Below, piece by piece: positions 1-20,100 of a stretch of 64,000 bases of DNA. The notes beneath the pieces are model-generated. The model saw only the letters and a list, made by a program, of their open reading frames with translations, did not search any database and was not told the origin of the DNA. Source of the stretch: Branchiostoma floridae (Eukaryota; Chordata; Leptocardii; Amphioxiformes; Branchiostomatidae). The position numbers and the translations under genes were made by a program. The stretch is taken from positions 2,652,336-2,716,335 of the forward strand of contig NC_049982.1 in assembly GCF_000003815.2 (NCBI RefSeq), read 5' to 3'. The first letter of the stretch is position 1. Every line of letters starts with the position of its first letter.

Positions 1-33
1 ATGTTACCCCTTAATTAGCCACTCATTGTGAAG
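1..33 (+). pseudogene. possible 3' edge of a degenerate EGF exon
   Basis: The first bases end in a gaag|gtaag context identical to the donor of the EGF exons at 9764-9874 and 10048-10158. The following intron start (gtaag, then an ATTGA repeat at about 52-77) matches the intron after 10158. Read in the EGF phase, a stop (TAA at 12-14) lies upstream of the terminal Cys-Glu, so this copy appears decayed, or the window edge cuts a rearranged segment. Gene A probably has more EGF exons left of the window. Confidence 0.25.
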
Positions 34-398
34 GTAAGTTCAGCGTAAGGTATTGAATTGAATTGAATTGAATTGAAGATGAAATAGCAAATTGTTACAG
101 TAATATCTTACTAGCAATCTCTGTGAAACTTCTGGCTGATTAACATCTACGAGTCTTGATTTAAAAATAAGTCGTAGTTTTCAGAAATTAGTAAGAACTG
201 AATGTATAGACAACTGTTTAGTACATGAATAACATTCTGGCATCAACTTATTATCTCCGTCGAACTTCTTTATTTGTGTTTGTATAATAACATGTGCCAA
301 AGTGATTTGTGACAATACCTATATTACACACAGATACACAGACACACACACACACTATCGCTAGCATGTGACATATATTCTGTGTCCACAATATTCAG

Positions 399-3300
399 AC
401 ATAGATGACTGTGCGTCCTCTCCTTGTGCCCATGGAACCTGTACGGACGGGGTGGGGAGTTACACCTGTAGCTGTGAGAACGGCTGGGAAGGAACTGACT
501 GTGACCAGAGTGAGAAACTATGCCTTCATATTCTATGTTACAATTGTCGGTTTTGCACAACGTTTACGTAAATAACCTGACTGTATACCTTTGCGGAAGT
601 ATCCTCGCAAAAAAGGTCTTTCTCCCTCAAAACTCAACAGTCAGATAAATAGTATTTCAGAGTGCCTGGAAATGGCATCAGTTCTCACTTCAAGCACATG
701 GAGTTTATACAATTCTTCCCCCCTTCTTTAGATATGGACGACTGTGCCAGCAATCCTTGTTGGTTCGGAGGAACTTGTGTAGATGGTGTCAGGGACTTCA
801 GCTGTGTCTGTCCGAAAGGGTTTGAGGGGGAAAAGTGTGAAATCGGTAAAACATGCTTCGTTTTACAATAATAGCGTACAATGGCGTATCAGTGACGTAC
901 AAAACGCTGTCAGGAAAAACTAAAATGTATTACATTTCGTGAGTACAAGTTTAACGCTAGATCACCTTTATCAGCGGGTAACTTATATCCGTTTCCTATA
1001 GATAAAAGGATATTTATGGACATCCAATCCTAGTTCAAACGGCAATATTTTGACCGTCCGCCGACTTGATATCCCAGTTGTGTTTCTAATAAAATAGTTA
1101 CATACAAAATGTTCGAAAAATCGTGCAAGTTCTCCTCACTCTTTCTTGAATCATGAAAATGATTTCAACTGTTTCCAGCTTTGTTTTCCGGACAGTGCTA
1201 CCAGTTCTCGTCAGACGCCCTCTCCCACCCCGAGGCCCAGCAGGCCTGCAGTACCAACAGCGGCCACCTGGCGGACGTGAAGGATGTACATCAGCACATC
1301 TTCCTCACCGACGGCATGACGACCACCACTGGGGCGTCCAACTGGCTCGGGATGAAACTGGAACCAGTGTACAGTCTCAAAAACAGCGATGGCTCGGCTG
1401 CTCAAGGTCTGTTTGCAACTTACCTTCACTATAGCTTGCGTATGATGTATTATTTTCCAGGATATCTAAAATTGGACGAAGTTAGGAAAATGTAAATGCA
1501 CGTGTAGTATCGATTTGTAGTATTGCCCAAAACTATATATGTATTACAGAATGCTCGACAAATTTACTTGCTACACTGCGTATGTATATGATAGATATTG
1601 TAAATCCTGAAATCTCGTTTCCGCCTTCACATATTAATCTGTATTCAAGTGTTTTAACAAAACAACGTGACAAAAGCTACTTCCCCACACCGCAAGATTA
1701 AGTTTCGGCTAGAACAGGCGAATTTACTCGATTTCATTGTATTCTCGTGTAAATTTAATAAATTGGCACAATCAAAACCCTACAGACTCTGCAAAGTACC
1801 GGCCAGATCCGTTGGAAATCTCTGCATGAATCAAATCTAAAATGAAGCTCTTCGGTCCAGAGTCCTTGCGAATTCCTGCCCCGTGGCACTGCCCTGCCCA
1901 GAAGGAGCTGGTTGCCCCGAAAAGCCAGGAGCGGAGTAGGCAAAACCAAAGGCAACTTACTGAAATGGGGAAGGATGAACTAGTCGGGTGCAATGTGGCC
2001 ATTTAAAAAAATCGTTGGACATATTCTCATTAAGAGCAAACTGCATCCAAGCTAAGACCCAAGCTAACCGGTAACTGGTAAAAGTACTTGAAAGACAATA
2101 TGTGATGATGGTAAAATGGTACACACGCACACATTTGGTTTTTCTCTATATTTCTCTTCAACAGGTCCTCTGCAGTTGTCCACTGCCCAGCCTCCCTCCC
2201 ACTGTGACCTGTGTGTTCTCCTGAACAGCTCCAACAGCTTCCAGGCGGAGCCGGCGTCATGCACGGAACAGCACAACTACGTCTGCCAGTCGGGTAAGCT
2301 GTAGATATCTTTCTTTATGATGGAGGATTGATTGCAATCAATCAACTGTGTAATAGTAGTTGTATGGCGAATGTAGACAAGATGTTCTCTTTTCGGTGCA
2401 GGTCCTACTGTTGGGTCTGGTGACATATGGCTTTCGTAGGCTTAGTGTGTGTTAAAAAAAACTTTGTTTTCCAACCTTCTGCTATGACGCCTTCTATTTC
2501 TAGTCTTTCTAGGTCAATGTAACTGAAATATTGTAGCTAATAGCTTTACTATTTCCCCCCCAAATGATGAACTTACCTACAATGCAACCTCTGTGTGTAG
2601 TTGTGTCCAAGCTCAACTCTTCCCTTCGGCGTGTCCATGGATGGTGACGTGGTTTGCAAAGAATATCGTTGTATGGTAGGCAAAAAAATCAACGATTTTC
2701 TAACACCTTACTTTTTCTAACATGCAGATATCAAATCTTGTGAGCCGAACGTGTGTCAGAACGGCGGAAACTGCACCTCCTGTTTCGGCGGCTCCAGCAC
2801 CTTCTGCGACTGTCCTGATGGGTTCGATGGAAAGTTTTGTGAAATGAGTAAGTTTCAGAATTATCGCCATCGTCATTATATATCATAGATAATCATTTGG
2901 CTTTGATGTTCTTTCAAATATTCATTCTAAATTGCGCAGTTGTAATTGTTTAACTTGACCTTCCATTGCTTTAATTCAATTTTCATAGGGCACTTATATG
3001 TTTCAAACTGAGACCCATTACACTCAGTATTTCAACCTACTTCTTCAAAACATTTAAAAGTAAGCAAAAACATCTCTTTTGCTTTTTTCAGACATTGACG
3101 AGTGTGCCTCCAATCCGTGTCAAAACGGAGGAACCTGCCACGATGACGTCAACTCTTACCGATGCAGCTGCCTGCCTGGTTACACCGGTGACAACTGTGA
3201 ATCAGGTGATTAAATATCCGTCATATTTCTATCTATTCATTTCTATTTATCTATTTGTAATCTTATGAAAGCGTACACATGTCTAGTATATAGTGAGGAA

Positions 3301-4320
3301 TATAAAAACATTATGTTTGACAAGTTGTGAAGTATACTCAAACTTTATATGTGCACCAATGCTGAAGTGGAATATGTCACATTTTGCTGATAATAATTAT
3401 GATAATGATGCATCTGTAGTAACTAAAGCTGCTTCCACAAAATGAGCACACGCCACGTTTGTCTTGTCTATTGACAGTAAGTTCACTGTTGTTTCTGCAT
3501 CAGACATAGACTTGTGCGCTCTTGTGACCTGCCCGTTTGACTGGACCTGCCAGGATCTCGGCACTCACACCACTTGCGCAATTATGCAAACCACGTGGGG
3601 TGAGGTTTCTAATATAGGGCTAATGACCCGCTTCGCTCATCCGTTTCTTTCGTACCTACAGGGACCGGCAATACCTTATGACACCTTAGACACATATAGA
3701 GTAATGCGGGTCATTAATGAAATAATTACATAGCCATTGTTATATATATAGCCGTGACGAATCCGGGCAAGTATCGGCTTGTTACATTATAACGTTAGTA
3801 GCTAATCAACGACTTCCAATTTTTACTAGTCCGGCCTTGTTTTTGCCGGCCAGGCCAGATTGTTGCAACTCCCTGTTTCAGCCGTTAGACCACTGTTTGT
3901 GATCGATCCCCACGTTTTTGAACCGCGGTGCCATTCATTTTCTTAATCTTGCTCTCTTACCGTGAGTTGTAAGTGCCCCTACTCACTAGTCGTTGACAAT
4001 TTCCTAATAACGAGACTTTGCTCCGATGTTTGGTCTAAAAAGATTTATTTTAAACCTGGCGTCATAAATTAAACATATATCAAATGGGGAATTTTTATCG
4101 ATAGATGTTGTTTGCCTATATGATAACTAATATCTAATAATACACTTAGCTAAATGTTGAAAGTACTTAATTAATATTTATGAATCATTTACAATATTCT
4201 CGTTCTAAAGCCGGGAGCACCAGGATGATGGAACCCTACCAGTGCAGCAGCGCCTCCTGTCCGGAAGGACTGTACTGCAAGGAGGAGGGTCCGGCATCTT
4301 TCTCCTGCAGAGCCGGGTAA
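399..4320 (+). CDS. Gene A: secreted EGF / C-type lectin-like protein, 3' part
   Basis: The 5' end lies outside the window. Exons: 399-509 ([13 protein letters not shown]), 732-845 (EGF with CPKG), 1179-1406 and 2165-2293 (two halves of a C-type lectin-like domain), 2728-2847 (EGF with seven Cys), 3092-3205 (calcium-binding-type EGF), 3504-3599 and 4211-4320 (four-Cys modules), stop TAA 4318-4320. All introns are phase 1, and the exons plus the incoming base give 341 codons. The CTLD keeps the WLGMK core and six cysteines, but lacks EPN/QPD and WND calcium-site motifs, so classical sugar binding is doubtful. The protein is expected to be extracellular. The gene is a close paralogue of the 3' part of gene B (10541-14889). 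Exon 3504-3599 uses a donor 18 nt further downstream than in its paralogues. The upstream exons are unknown; the domain calls are firm. Confidence 0.82.
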
Positions 4321-4390
4321 CCTCCTTGGTCATCTTACCTGCAACAACAACGTGTTTATCACGGATAGGAATGCACAACACGTTGTAAAG

Positions 4391-4396
4391 AATAAA
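4391..4396 (+). terminator. polyadenylation signal AATAAA of gene A
   Basis: AATAAA lies 71 bases after the gene A stop codon. Equivalent signals at similar distances follow most of the other genes in this cluster. Confidence 0.7.
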
Positions 4397-6194
4397 AGTT
4401 GCACCAATGCCTAAACCACATTCGTCATATTTATTTTAACGTGTAGATAACACAGAATAGAACAACATTAAATTGAACATTGAAATTATAGCTTCTCACC
4501 TGTGTCCACAGAGAGATAATATAAACACAACATTTAATGTTTAATGTTTCTTAATTAAATATAGTGATCATATTACGTATACAATGTTTGCTCTGTTATA
4601 AGCAAAAACCCTACTCTTGCTCCTACTCTTTTTAAAATCATATAATAAGAAAAATAAAAATCATATAAAAAATTTTGAAACTGTGATGTTACGATTATAG
4701 AAGTTCTAAAAATCTTCAATGCTACAGGCTAACTTCCCACCTGTTATGGTCCCAAAGCCCAGGTTATCGACAGGTTTGTGTGCTATATTAAAATTACAGA
4801 CTCCTAGCCTGAAGTACGTGTGCCAACAGTAGGGGTGACAGGGTCAGGGTTTGTTGGGGCTGTGGGAGGGTCATAGAAAGTTTAATGATAAGGTTTGTAG
4901 TCCTTAAATGTGATAAGATGTACATAAGAAATTACAGAATAATTTTCATGAAATTTTAAAACTAAGATATCGTACCACTAGGAGTCTTTAGGTTAGTTTT
5001 GTTATTTATTTATTCTAAGCTTTCAGGTGAAGAGAGCCCGATAATTGTAAAAACAATCCGCTGTGTTTTGTGTCGTTAAGCCATTCTTGTTCTCTCCCTC
5101 TCTCAGACCTCTCATTCCCGCTCTATTTCCTTTAATAAATCCATACATTTATGTTGCGGGGATATATGATACATTACTATGGGAGCAATTTTCTCAAATG
5201 TCACTACTTTTAAAGTTTATTCTTTCACCGCGTGTACTTTGTTTTAATCATACAGTCGAGAAGTGCGTGTGATAACATACAGGGTGATGGGTCAGGGTTC
5301 GTTAGAACAACGCAAGGGTCAAAGGGAGTTTGCAGGTAACCACTGTGGCGATACGTATTTAATGAATGTACTCAATTACCCCACAGGCGTCTTTGAAGAA
5401 CAAAATAAAAGTTTATTAATTGTGCTTCCTTCAAAACGTTAGAAAGCAAATCGTTAAATGTCATATTTTAATATGTGGTTTTGAAAGTATGAACTTTTAT
5501 ATAGTATAAGATTACAAAAAATATTATCATATGCATATTAAGACATCGATGTTAGCAGGCTGGGAACCGGTACTTAACCGTTTTTGTTTCCTTGTTGGAC
5601 CGGTCCAGAAAAACCAGACCTGAAAAAAAATCAGTGCACCGGATTTTGGACCGAGTAAAAAATGACGCATCATATCGGCAGAGGTTTACACGTTTTTGCG
5701 AGAAATTGACAAGAGCGAGGTAAAGTAGAATTTCTAGTTATTTCTACTAGGTTTCTACAGTCAAAGTTACAGCGTTTACATGAAGACCCTTGGTTTTAAA
5801 CGCCCATTGGAGTCGGATACTCGGCCAGATGGATTCCTTTGTACAGTATCGCAAGAGATTCAATCCAGGTCTAGGTCCGAACCGGGACCTAATCCTCTGG
5901 ACCTGAACCATACCTGTACCTGAAACCTAAATTTTTCAGTACCGGTATCACCCCTAATTGTGAGAGTTTGTGTATTTTGTGTATCTTAGTGTGTACTTGT
6001 CCCAGCGTAGGGACTAGCATGCATGTCTAAAGAAATAGTTACGCACACTATATCGATTCGCTCTCTATATATTGCAGCTCATCGTTACTCAAACCGACTT
6101 GTTTTTCCACAGGTCAAAACCTTTGTTATCAGAAATATTAATAGCGCCCGTGCCTACCGGTCAGCTGTGTGGTTCCCATGGCCTAGGTGTACAG
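4397..6194. other. spacer between genes A and B
   Basis: No coding exon is seen. It holds copies of a spacer motif, GGGTCAGGGTTTGTTGG, exact at 4841-4857 and with two changes at 5289-5305. The same motif recurs downstream of genes B (degenerate) and C (exact). At 6160-6179 is a 20-base block shared exactly with the spacer before gene D (25772-25791). Confidence 0.6.
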
Positions 6195-6200
6195 TATAAA
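6195..6200 (+). promoter_or_regulatory. TATA box of gene B
   Basis: TATAAA lies 74 bases upstream of the gene B ATG. The downstream context (TATAAATT, then CGCGCACAGAAAA) is recognisable upstream of gene E at 31723, where the box reads AATAAATT, and more weakly upstream of gene C at 17121 (AATAAATA). Conserved position and context support a core promoter with a start site near 6225. No TSS was seen directly. Confidence 0.6.
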
Positions 6201-6268
6201 TTGCCGCGCACAGAAAAAGCCTCACATATTACAGAGTCTGGACTCACATTGAGCAGCATATGGTAAAG

Positions 6269-14889
<8,621 letters not shown>

Positions 14890-15073
14890 CCACTTTCCAA
14901 CCAGATTTGAAATGTGTGGTCCTTGAAACTTTAAAAAAATGATCGATTAATTGATTGATTTTTTTTATTAATTATTGGTCCGGGCAAGTTGCCCAGGATG
15001 ATGATCATAAACGCTTCGTATTTGCAACACCAACGTTACAAAGCAGAACTGAGCATGTTCCTGTTATGAGTTG

Positions 15074-15079
15074 AATAAA
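15074..15079 (+). terminator. polyadenylation signal of gene B
   Basis: AATAAA, 185 bases after the stop of gene B, in a context (gaataaaagtt) like the gene A signal. Confidence 0.6.
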
Positions 15080-16689
15080 AGTTACAGATATGAGATGTCT
15101 GTTTGTTCTTTATTCTGCAAATACACACTTAAAGATGTTATTTTGCTCTTAATAATAAAACGCAATTGCCAAGGGACTAAACTAAATATATTGCGTATAT
15201 ACATCGTTGTTCTTTTGAAAGACTGTCGCATTACGAGTATCACAACAGAGACCTGTGCTCGCATTGTTATATTTACCTACATTATCAGGGGGAGTTGTGG
15301 ACCATTATAGACTTAAGAGCGCGTGTGTCAACTACCGGGGGTTAGCGGGGCAAGGTTTGTTGGAGTAGCGGTAGGGTCATTCAAAGTTTACAGGGGACAT
15401 GGGTAATCTAGTAGTCATATACAGAGGACATGGGCTAAATATAGTAGTCATTATTAATTACATGAAAGACTATGGGTAAAAATCTATTACTTTGACTGTT
15501 TTCAGTGGGAAATTGGAGAAACGGAAATATGACCTAAACCTATGCTACTACTAAATCTATTGACTACTACGCCGTTACACAGGGTTTGTTGGAATAGCGG
15601 CAGGGCTTCGCAGAGCCGTTCTTATGGAGTTGTAAAGGAATTATCTTCAGACACTTTAAGTCATTTGAACTGAAAATGCACTGAAATAAAACATTGTTTA
15701 TACAAAAAAATTCAATGCATTAAAGTTTTTCCTGTCCTGTTGCAGCCAGTCTTCCTCAAAACTAAAGTGGCGTAGCTCACTTTTCTATTAACTAGAGTTC
15801 GAGGACCTCATACCTCCATGAAATATTTATTGCTTTTTTGTGGATGGTATGTATGTTTATAGTCGGTTGTATTTGAGAGTAATGGTTATAAATGTTATGG
15901 GAAAGTAGTGGTGTATTTATTTAATAACACAGAGGATGTCCATCTGATTAGTAATTATTAAAATGTGACACTTAATTGTGTAATATGCGTTTAAGAGGTC
16001 GACGGCATATGGTAGCGTGGTGTTCCTTAAGCTTGATGTTTGGCATTTAAACTGTCTAAGGTTGTCAGCATTATTGAGGTTCGACTATGTGCCTCAGAGT
16101 GGTATGGTGGGAGGAAGTTGGGAAACTCAGAAAGAAGAAGGGATGTGGCCAACTTTAGTCAGATGGTGATTTGATTTTCCACCAATATGTCATAACATCA
16201 GCTGTTCACACGGTACAAAAATGAGATGCACACTTTCCTCTGATAGCCCTAAGTTACATCAACTGTAAGATGAATACTTGGCGCCAACCCCGTCTGCTAA
16301 AAAACAAGTAACATTGGCTACGAAAGAGACAACTAACAACTGTCCCTTATCGTAACGAAATCAGAACATCTGTATCGCCCATAAAACTTCTGACACCCAA
16401 CCCATCTAAGATGAGAGGACCTAATGGCAGTTTAATCACCATGTCACTCAAATCAGCAGTACAGTATGTGAGACATCCATGCCTGTTAAGCATTACCGTT
16501 AAATGTACCTCAACTTCTTACAATTATACTTACGCTTCACATCTCCATGATATCCTAAGCAGACATAAATAAAACTAATTATCATATTAAAAAAACTCGG
16601 GGTTCCCCAAACAGCTGTCATACAAATCACCTCACTATCTGCTTGGAGCTAAGCCCAGTAACAAACACTTAAAGCACGATGCCTGTTCC

Positions 16690-16920
16690 AATATATCGCA
16701 GATATAGGGGGGATTTCTGATATATTTTTACATCGATTATAACGACAGATACGGCTCCCAAAATCTCATCGATTTGAGCTTTCATCACAGCCCACCAACA
16801 CAACAAGTATGAAACCATTCCATCCAGCCGTTCTTGAGTAATCATCTACACAGACAGAGACACATAACAGAAAATATAACCTCCATTCCATGACATTTCA
16901 TGGAAGTAATAAGAATTGTA
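16690..16920. mobile_element. probable interspersed repeat (LINE/SINE-type 3' region)
   Basis: The stretch around ccagccgttcttgagtaatc, followed by acacagacagagacacataa and a 'ataacctcc' string, has the look of a non-LTR retroelement 3' end seen in many marine invertebrate genomes. No coding part is left and no ends could be defined. Confidence 0.35.
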
Positions 16921-17191
16921 TTGTCACTATTTACAAGATGTTCCTGTCAACTATATTTTTCCCGCTTTTGACAGAACGTCTTCATGGAGAACCTTCATGA
17001 TAGGCCATTCAAAAAAGTTAACTGGCATAGATTTGTGAAGGTACGTTGTCGTGGATATCTGGTTATTAATAGCACTATCCCTATCTGGCACCTGCGTGTT
17101 CCCACTGTCGCGGGTCACAGAATAAATAAGTCACACACAGAACAAGCTGCACACACATATCTGTCTAGACAAAACTCAACGGACGGCAAAA

Positions 17192-20100
17192 ATGTGGAGT
17201 CTTCTGCTCTTGCTTGTTACTGTCACCAGTCTGCCGGCCTCATCGCAAGGTGAGTGTGAACTTTTTGGGGAGTATACTTCTTCGTTTGTCTATATCAACG
17301 CAACACCTTTCAACTTCTAATATAAATGTTTTATCGGTATCAATCGACAATAAGCATCTAGCACCGGTCTCTATCGACATCACCGTTCGCACAAATTATT
17401 GGAGGGGCACAGTTCTAAAGGGGTATTTCACTGGAATGCGGCACGTTGGTATCGTCGTTGCGTCCTAAATCGGCCGCCAACGTGCCAAATCTTCAGAAAG
17501 ATACCTCAATACCTGGCGCTCAGTAAAACTGCCGTGACGTATATCTAGCATATGTTTACCTAGAAAATATCTATAAGGTAAATTTTTCCGTACATATGGC
17601 ACGTACAGGATCATAAACGTATATTTCCAGGTAAACTATGCGCTTTTTTGTACTACCTTACATTATAGCTATGTGCTTTCTGGCGAATCCGTCACATTAA
17701 GGTGCAGTCACACGAGCGTGTACAAGTCTATCAATTCCGTGTGAGGTCTGTGGTGACAATTTCCATACGAAGTCGTACGCACAATACGCAGATCACACGC
17801 ATCTCCATCGTTTTGTGTCAGTTTCAGGTACGCAGGCATACACATACTAGGGGGTCATTATGCATACCCAATATTGGCACAGATGTGTATGATGTGCGTA
17901 CTGAGTGTTTATCTATGACTCTACGGACCTCAAATGCATATGGACTTAATATGTACATGCTCGTGTGACTGAACGGTAACCCTGGTGCGATGACATTATA
18001 AATAGTGGTTATATATCAAGTGCCGTTGATCCACTTTCTAGGAAAATGCTGTGGTGACATCCTGCGGGAGGCGACGGAACAAGTGGACCAGTCCAGCGGC
18101 TACAGAGTCCCCGACGGCTGGACCCTGTGCTACATCGACGCGAGAGACGCCGCGTACCACGACACTCCGTGTGTAAACCTGCTGCAGGTGAGAGGCCAAC
18201 AATGCTACTCTCCAAGCAGATGTTGGCGGGCAAAATCGTGACCTTTCCCTTTCATGATTTTTCTTTCCAACCAACCTCTACTTGGAGAGTTCACCAATGC
18301 AGGCTCTCATTAGAATACATACAAAACATGTAAGAAAAGGGCTGTCAAAAGTCAACTACCTGAAGTTTAGTCGGTGGTGAACTCACATTGGCAGCAAACT
18401 TAGACTTTTAAATTGAATGTCTAGAAACTTTATTTCGATCATTTCCATACGATGCAAATGTCAACAATGCAGCCAAGATCAAAACATGGAAAAAACACAT
18501 ATAGACTGTCCAGGACAGCCCAAACATGGCTAAAAAAATAGTTCTTTTTCGCACTATGTAATAGCCAGAACCGGTACCCTTATCTATAATTTGCAGATCC
18601 AAAATGCCAACCTTTCCCAAGATACAGGTTTCTTACACGTACTTTTGCAAGCCATCTTGATGCATGAAAATCCTCGTTCAGGGCAGGTCTTTAATGGTGA
18701 CCTTTTACCTACAGGGGATCCCGGGGTACGGGGACGCTCAAGGCCTCCTGGCAGCCGGCGGGAACTTCGGCTGCTGGCATGGCAACACCGGCGGTTCCCC
18801 TGGACCTGCCTTTGCATCCAATAGCGTGATTGAGAACAGCTGCCGAGCCAACACCCAACACTCGACCCTGCTGTCGGCCTGGGCCACGAGTACAACAACA
18901 CTGGGGGTCTGTATAAATGGCATCACCTGTGGTAAGTACTGTGAAACTGCTGCAATATGAATGCTTTAGTACTTTTAGCTTTGCAAGGTCCGGTGTATCA
19001 GGCTTTTCGTCGTGATAAGCTCTTTCACAGAGGTCACTACGCATGTGCGGCCGACAGGAATTCTGGGTAATATATCAAAGGTTAAGTCCCAATGGGTTTA
19101 GAATTTCAGCCATTTTGCAGGCGCCATTACGTCCTGCACATTGTCACGCAATGGCCGAAACGAGATTGTTTACGTCGGATGAGCCTTTACCTTTGACATA
19201 TTACTCAGGATTCCTGTCGCCCGCACATGGTAATGATCTCTTTGACAGAGCTTAAACAACCAGCTGCTGCCTTGCCGCGTGCCCTCGAAGCTGGTATGTT
19301 GCTCCGGAGGGCCGGTATGTCAATATAGATACGGATACAGTACAGATACATAGTCATAGTGAGACAAGCAAAACCATATATACACAATGGGGGAGGGATT
19401 GGTCTATGACTTATCATGTGTAATGATGGTGTAATGCGTTTATGATACGTTACTGTACAGTAAATGGGGCGCATAACTAGATCTGCGTTATGTAAAAGTT
19501 TCCAGACTGCACGTTATACGTCACTATGACACAGGTTGACACGGATGTAGGACGAATACGTGACGTAGTCTATTGTGGTGTTTGGCTTCAGTTAGACAGT
19601 AACATATCAGAGCACAGTTCTGTGTTGTTGCAATGTACTTTGTGCTTTACGTGTTGAATATTTCCATCGTTACTTTCACTACATACCATATGCAATTGAG
19701 TAGACACACGAACGTTTGCTTCTTTTGTAGACAGTGGATACCATGTTAAACATTTGCCATTGATCAACAACAGTCTCTCTACATTATGTCGATGCAATCG
19801 GTATTTTGCAGATGACGACGAGTGCATCAGCGCCCCCTGTCAGAATGGAGCTACATGCCAGGACGGGTTGGACAGCTTCACCTGTCTGTGTGCACCCGGA
19901 TATAACGGAACTCTCTGTGAAACAGGTAGGCTTTCCGGACTTTTTGGAAGTAAATGGCAACGCTGTGCACTGTGAACTAGGAGTCAAACCAATGTAGCTA
20001 AAAGAACCCACTTCTACCTCATCTTTTTACATAACGATTATCTCTAGAGGAAAATAATTTCTCATTATATCTTAACAATGGAATTTTATCGTTGACTGTA

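Larger units (their letters stand above)
14890..17191. other. spacer between genes B and C
   Basis: No coding exon is seen. It holds the gene B poly(A) signal, a degenerate copy of the spacer motif at 15347-15363, and a probable interspersed repeat at about 16690-16920. A TATA-like AATAAATA at 17121-17128 sits 71 bases before the gene C ATG, matching the TATA-to-ATG spacing of gene B. Confidence 0.55.
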
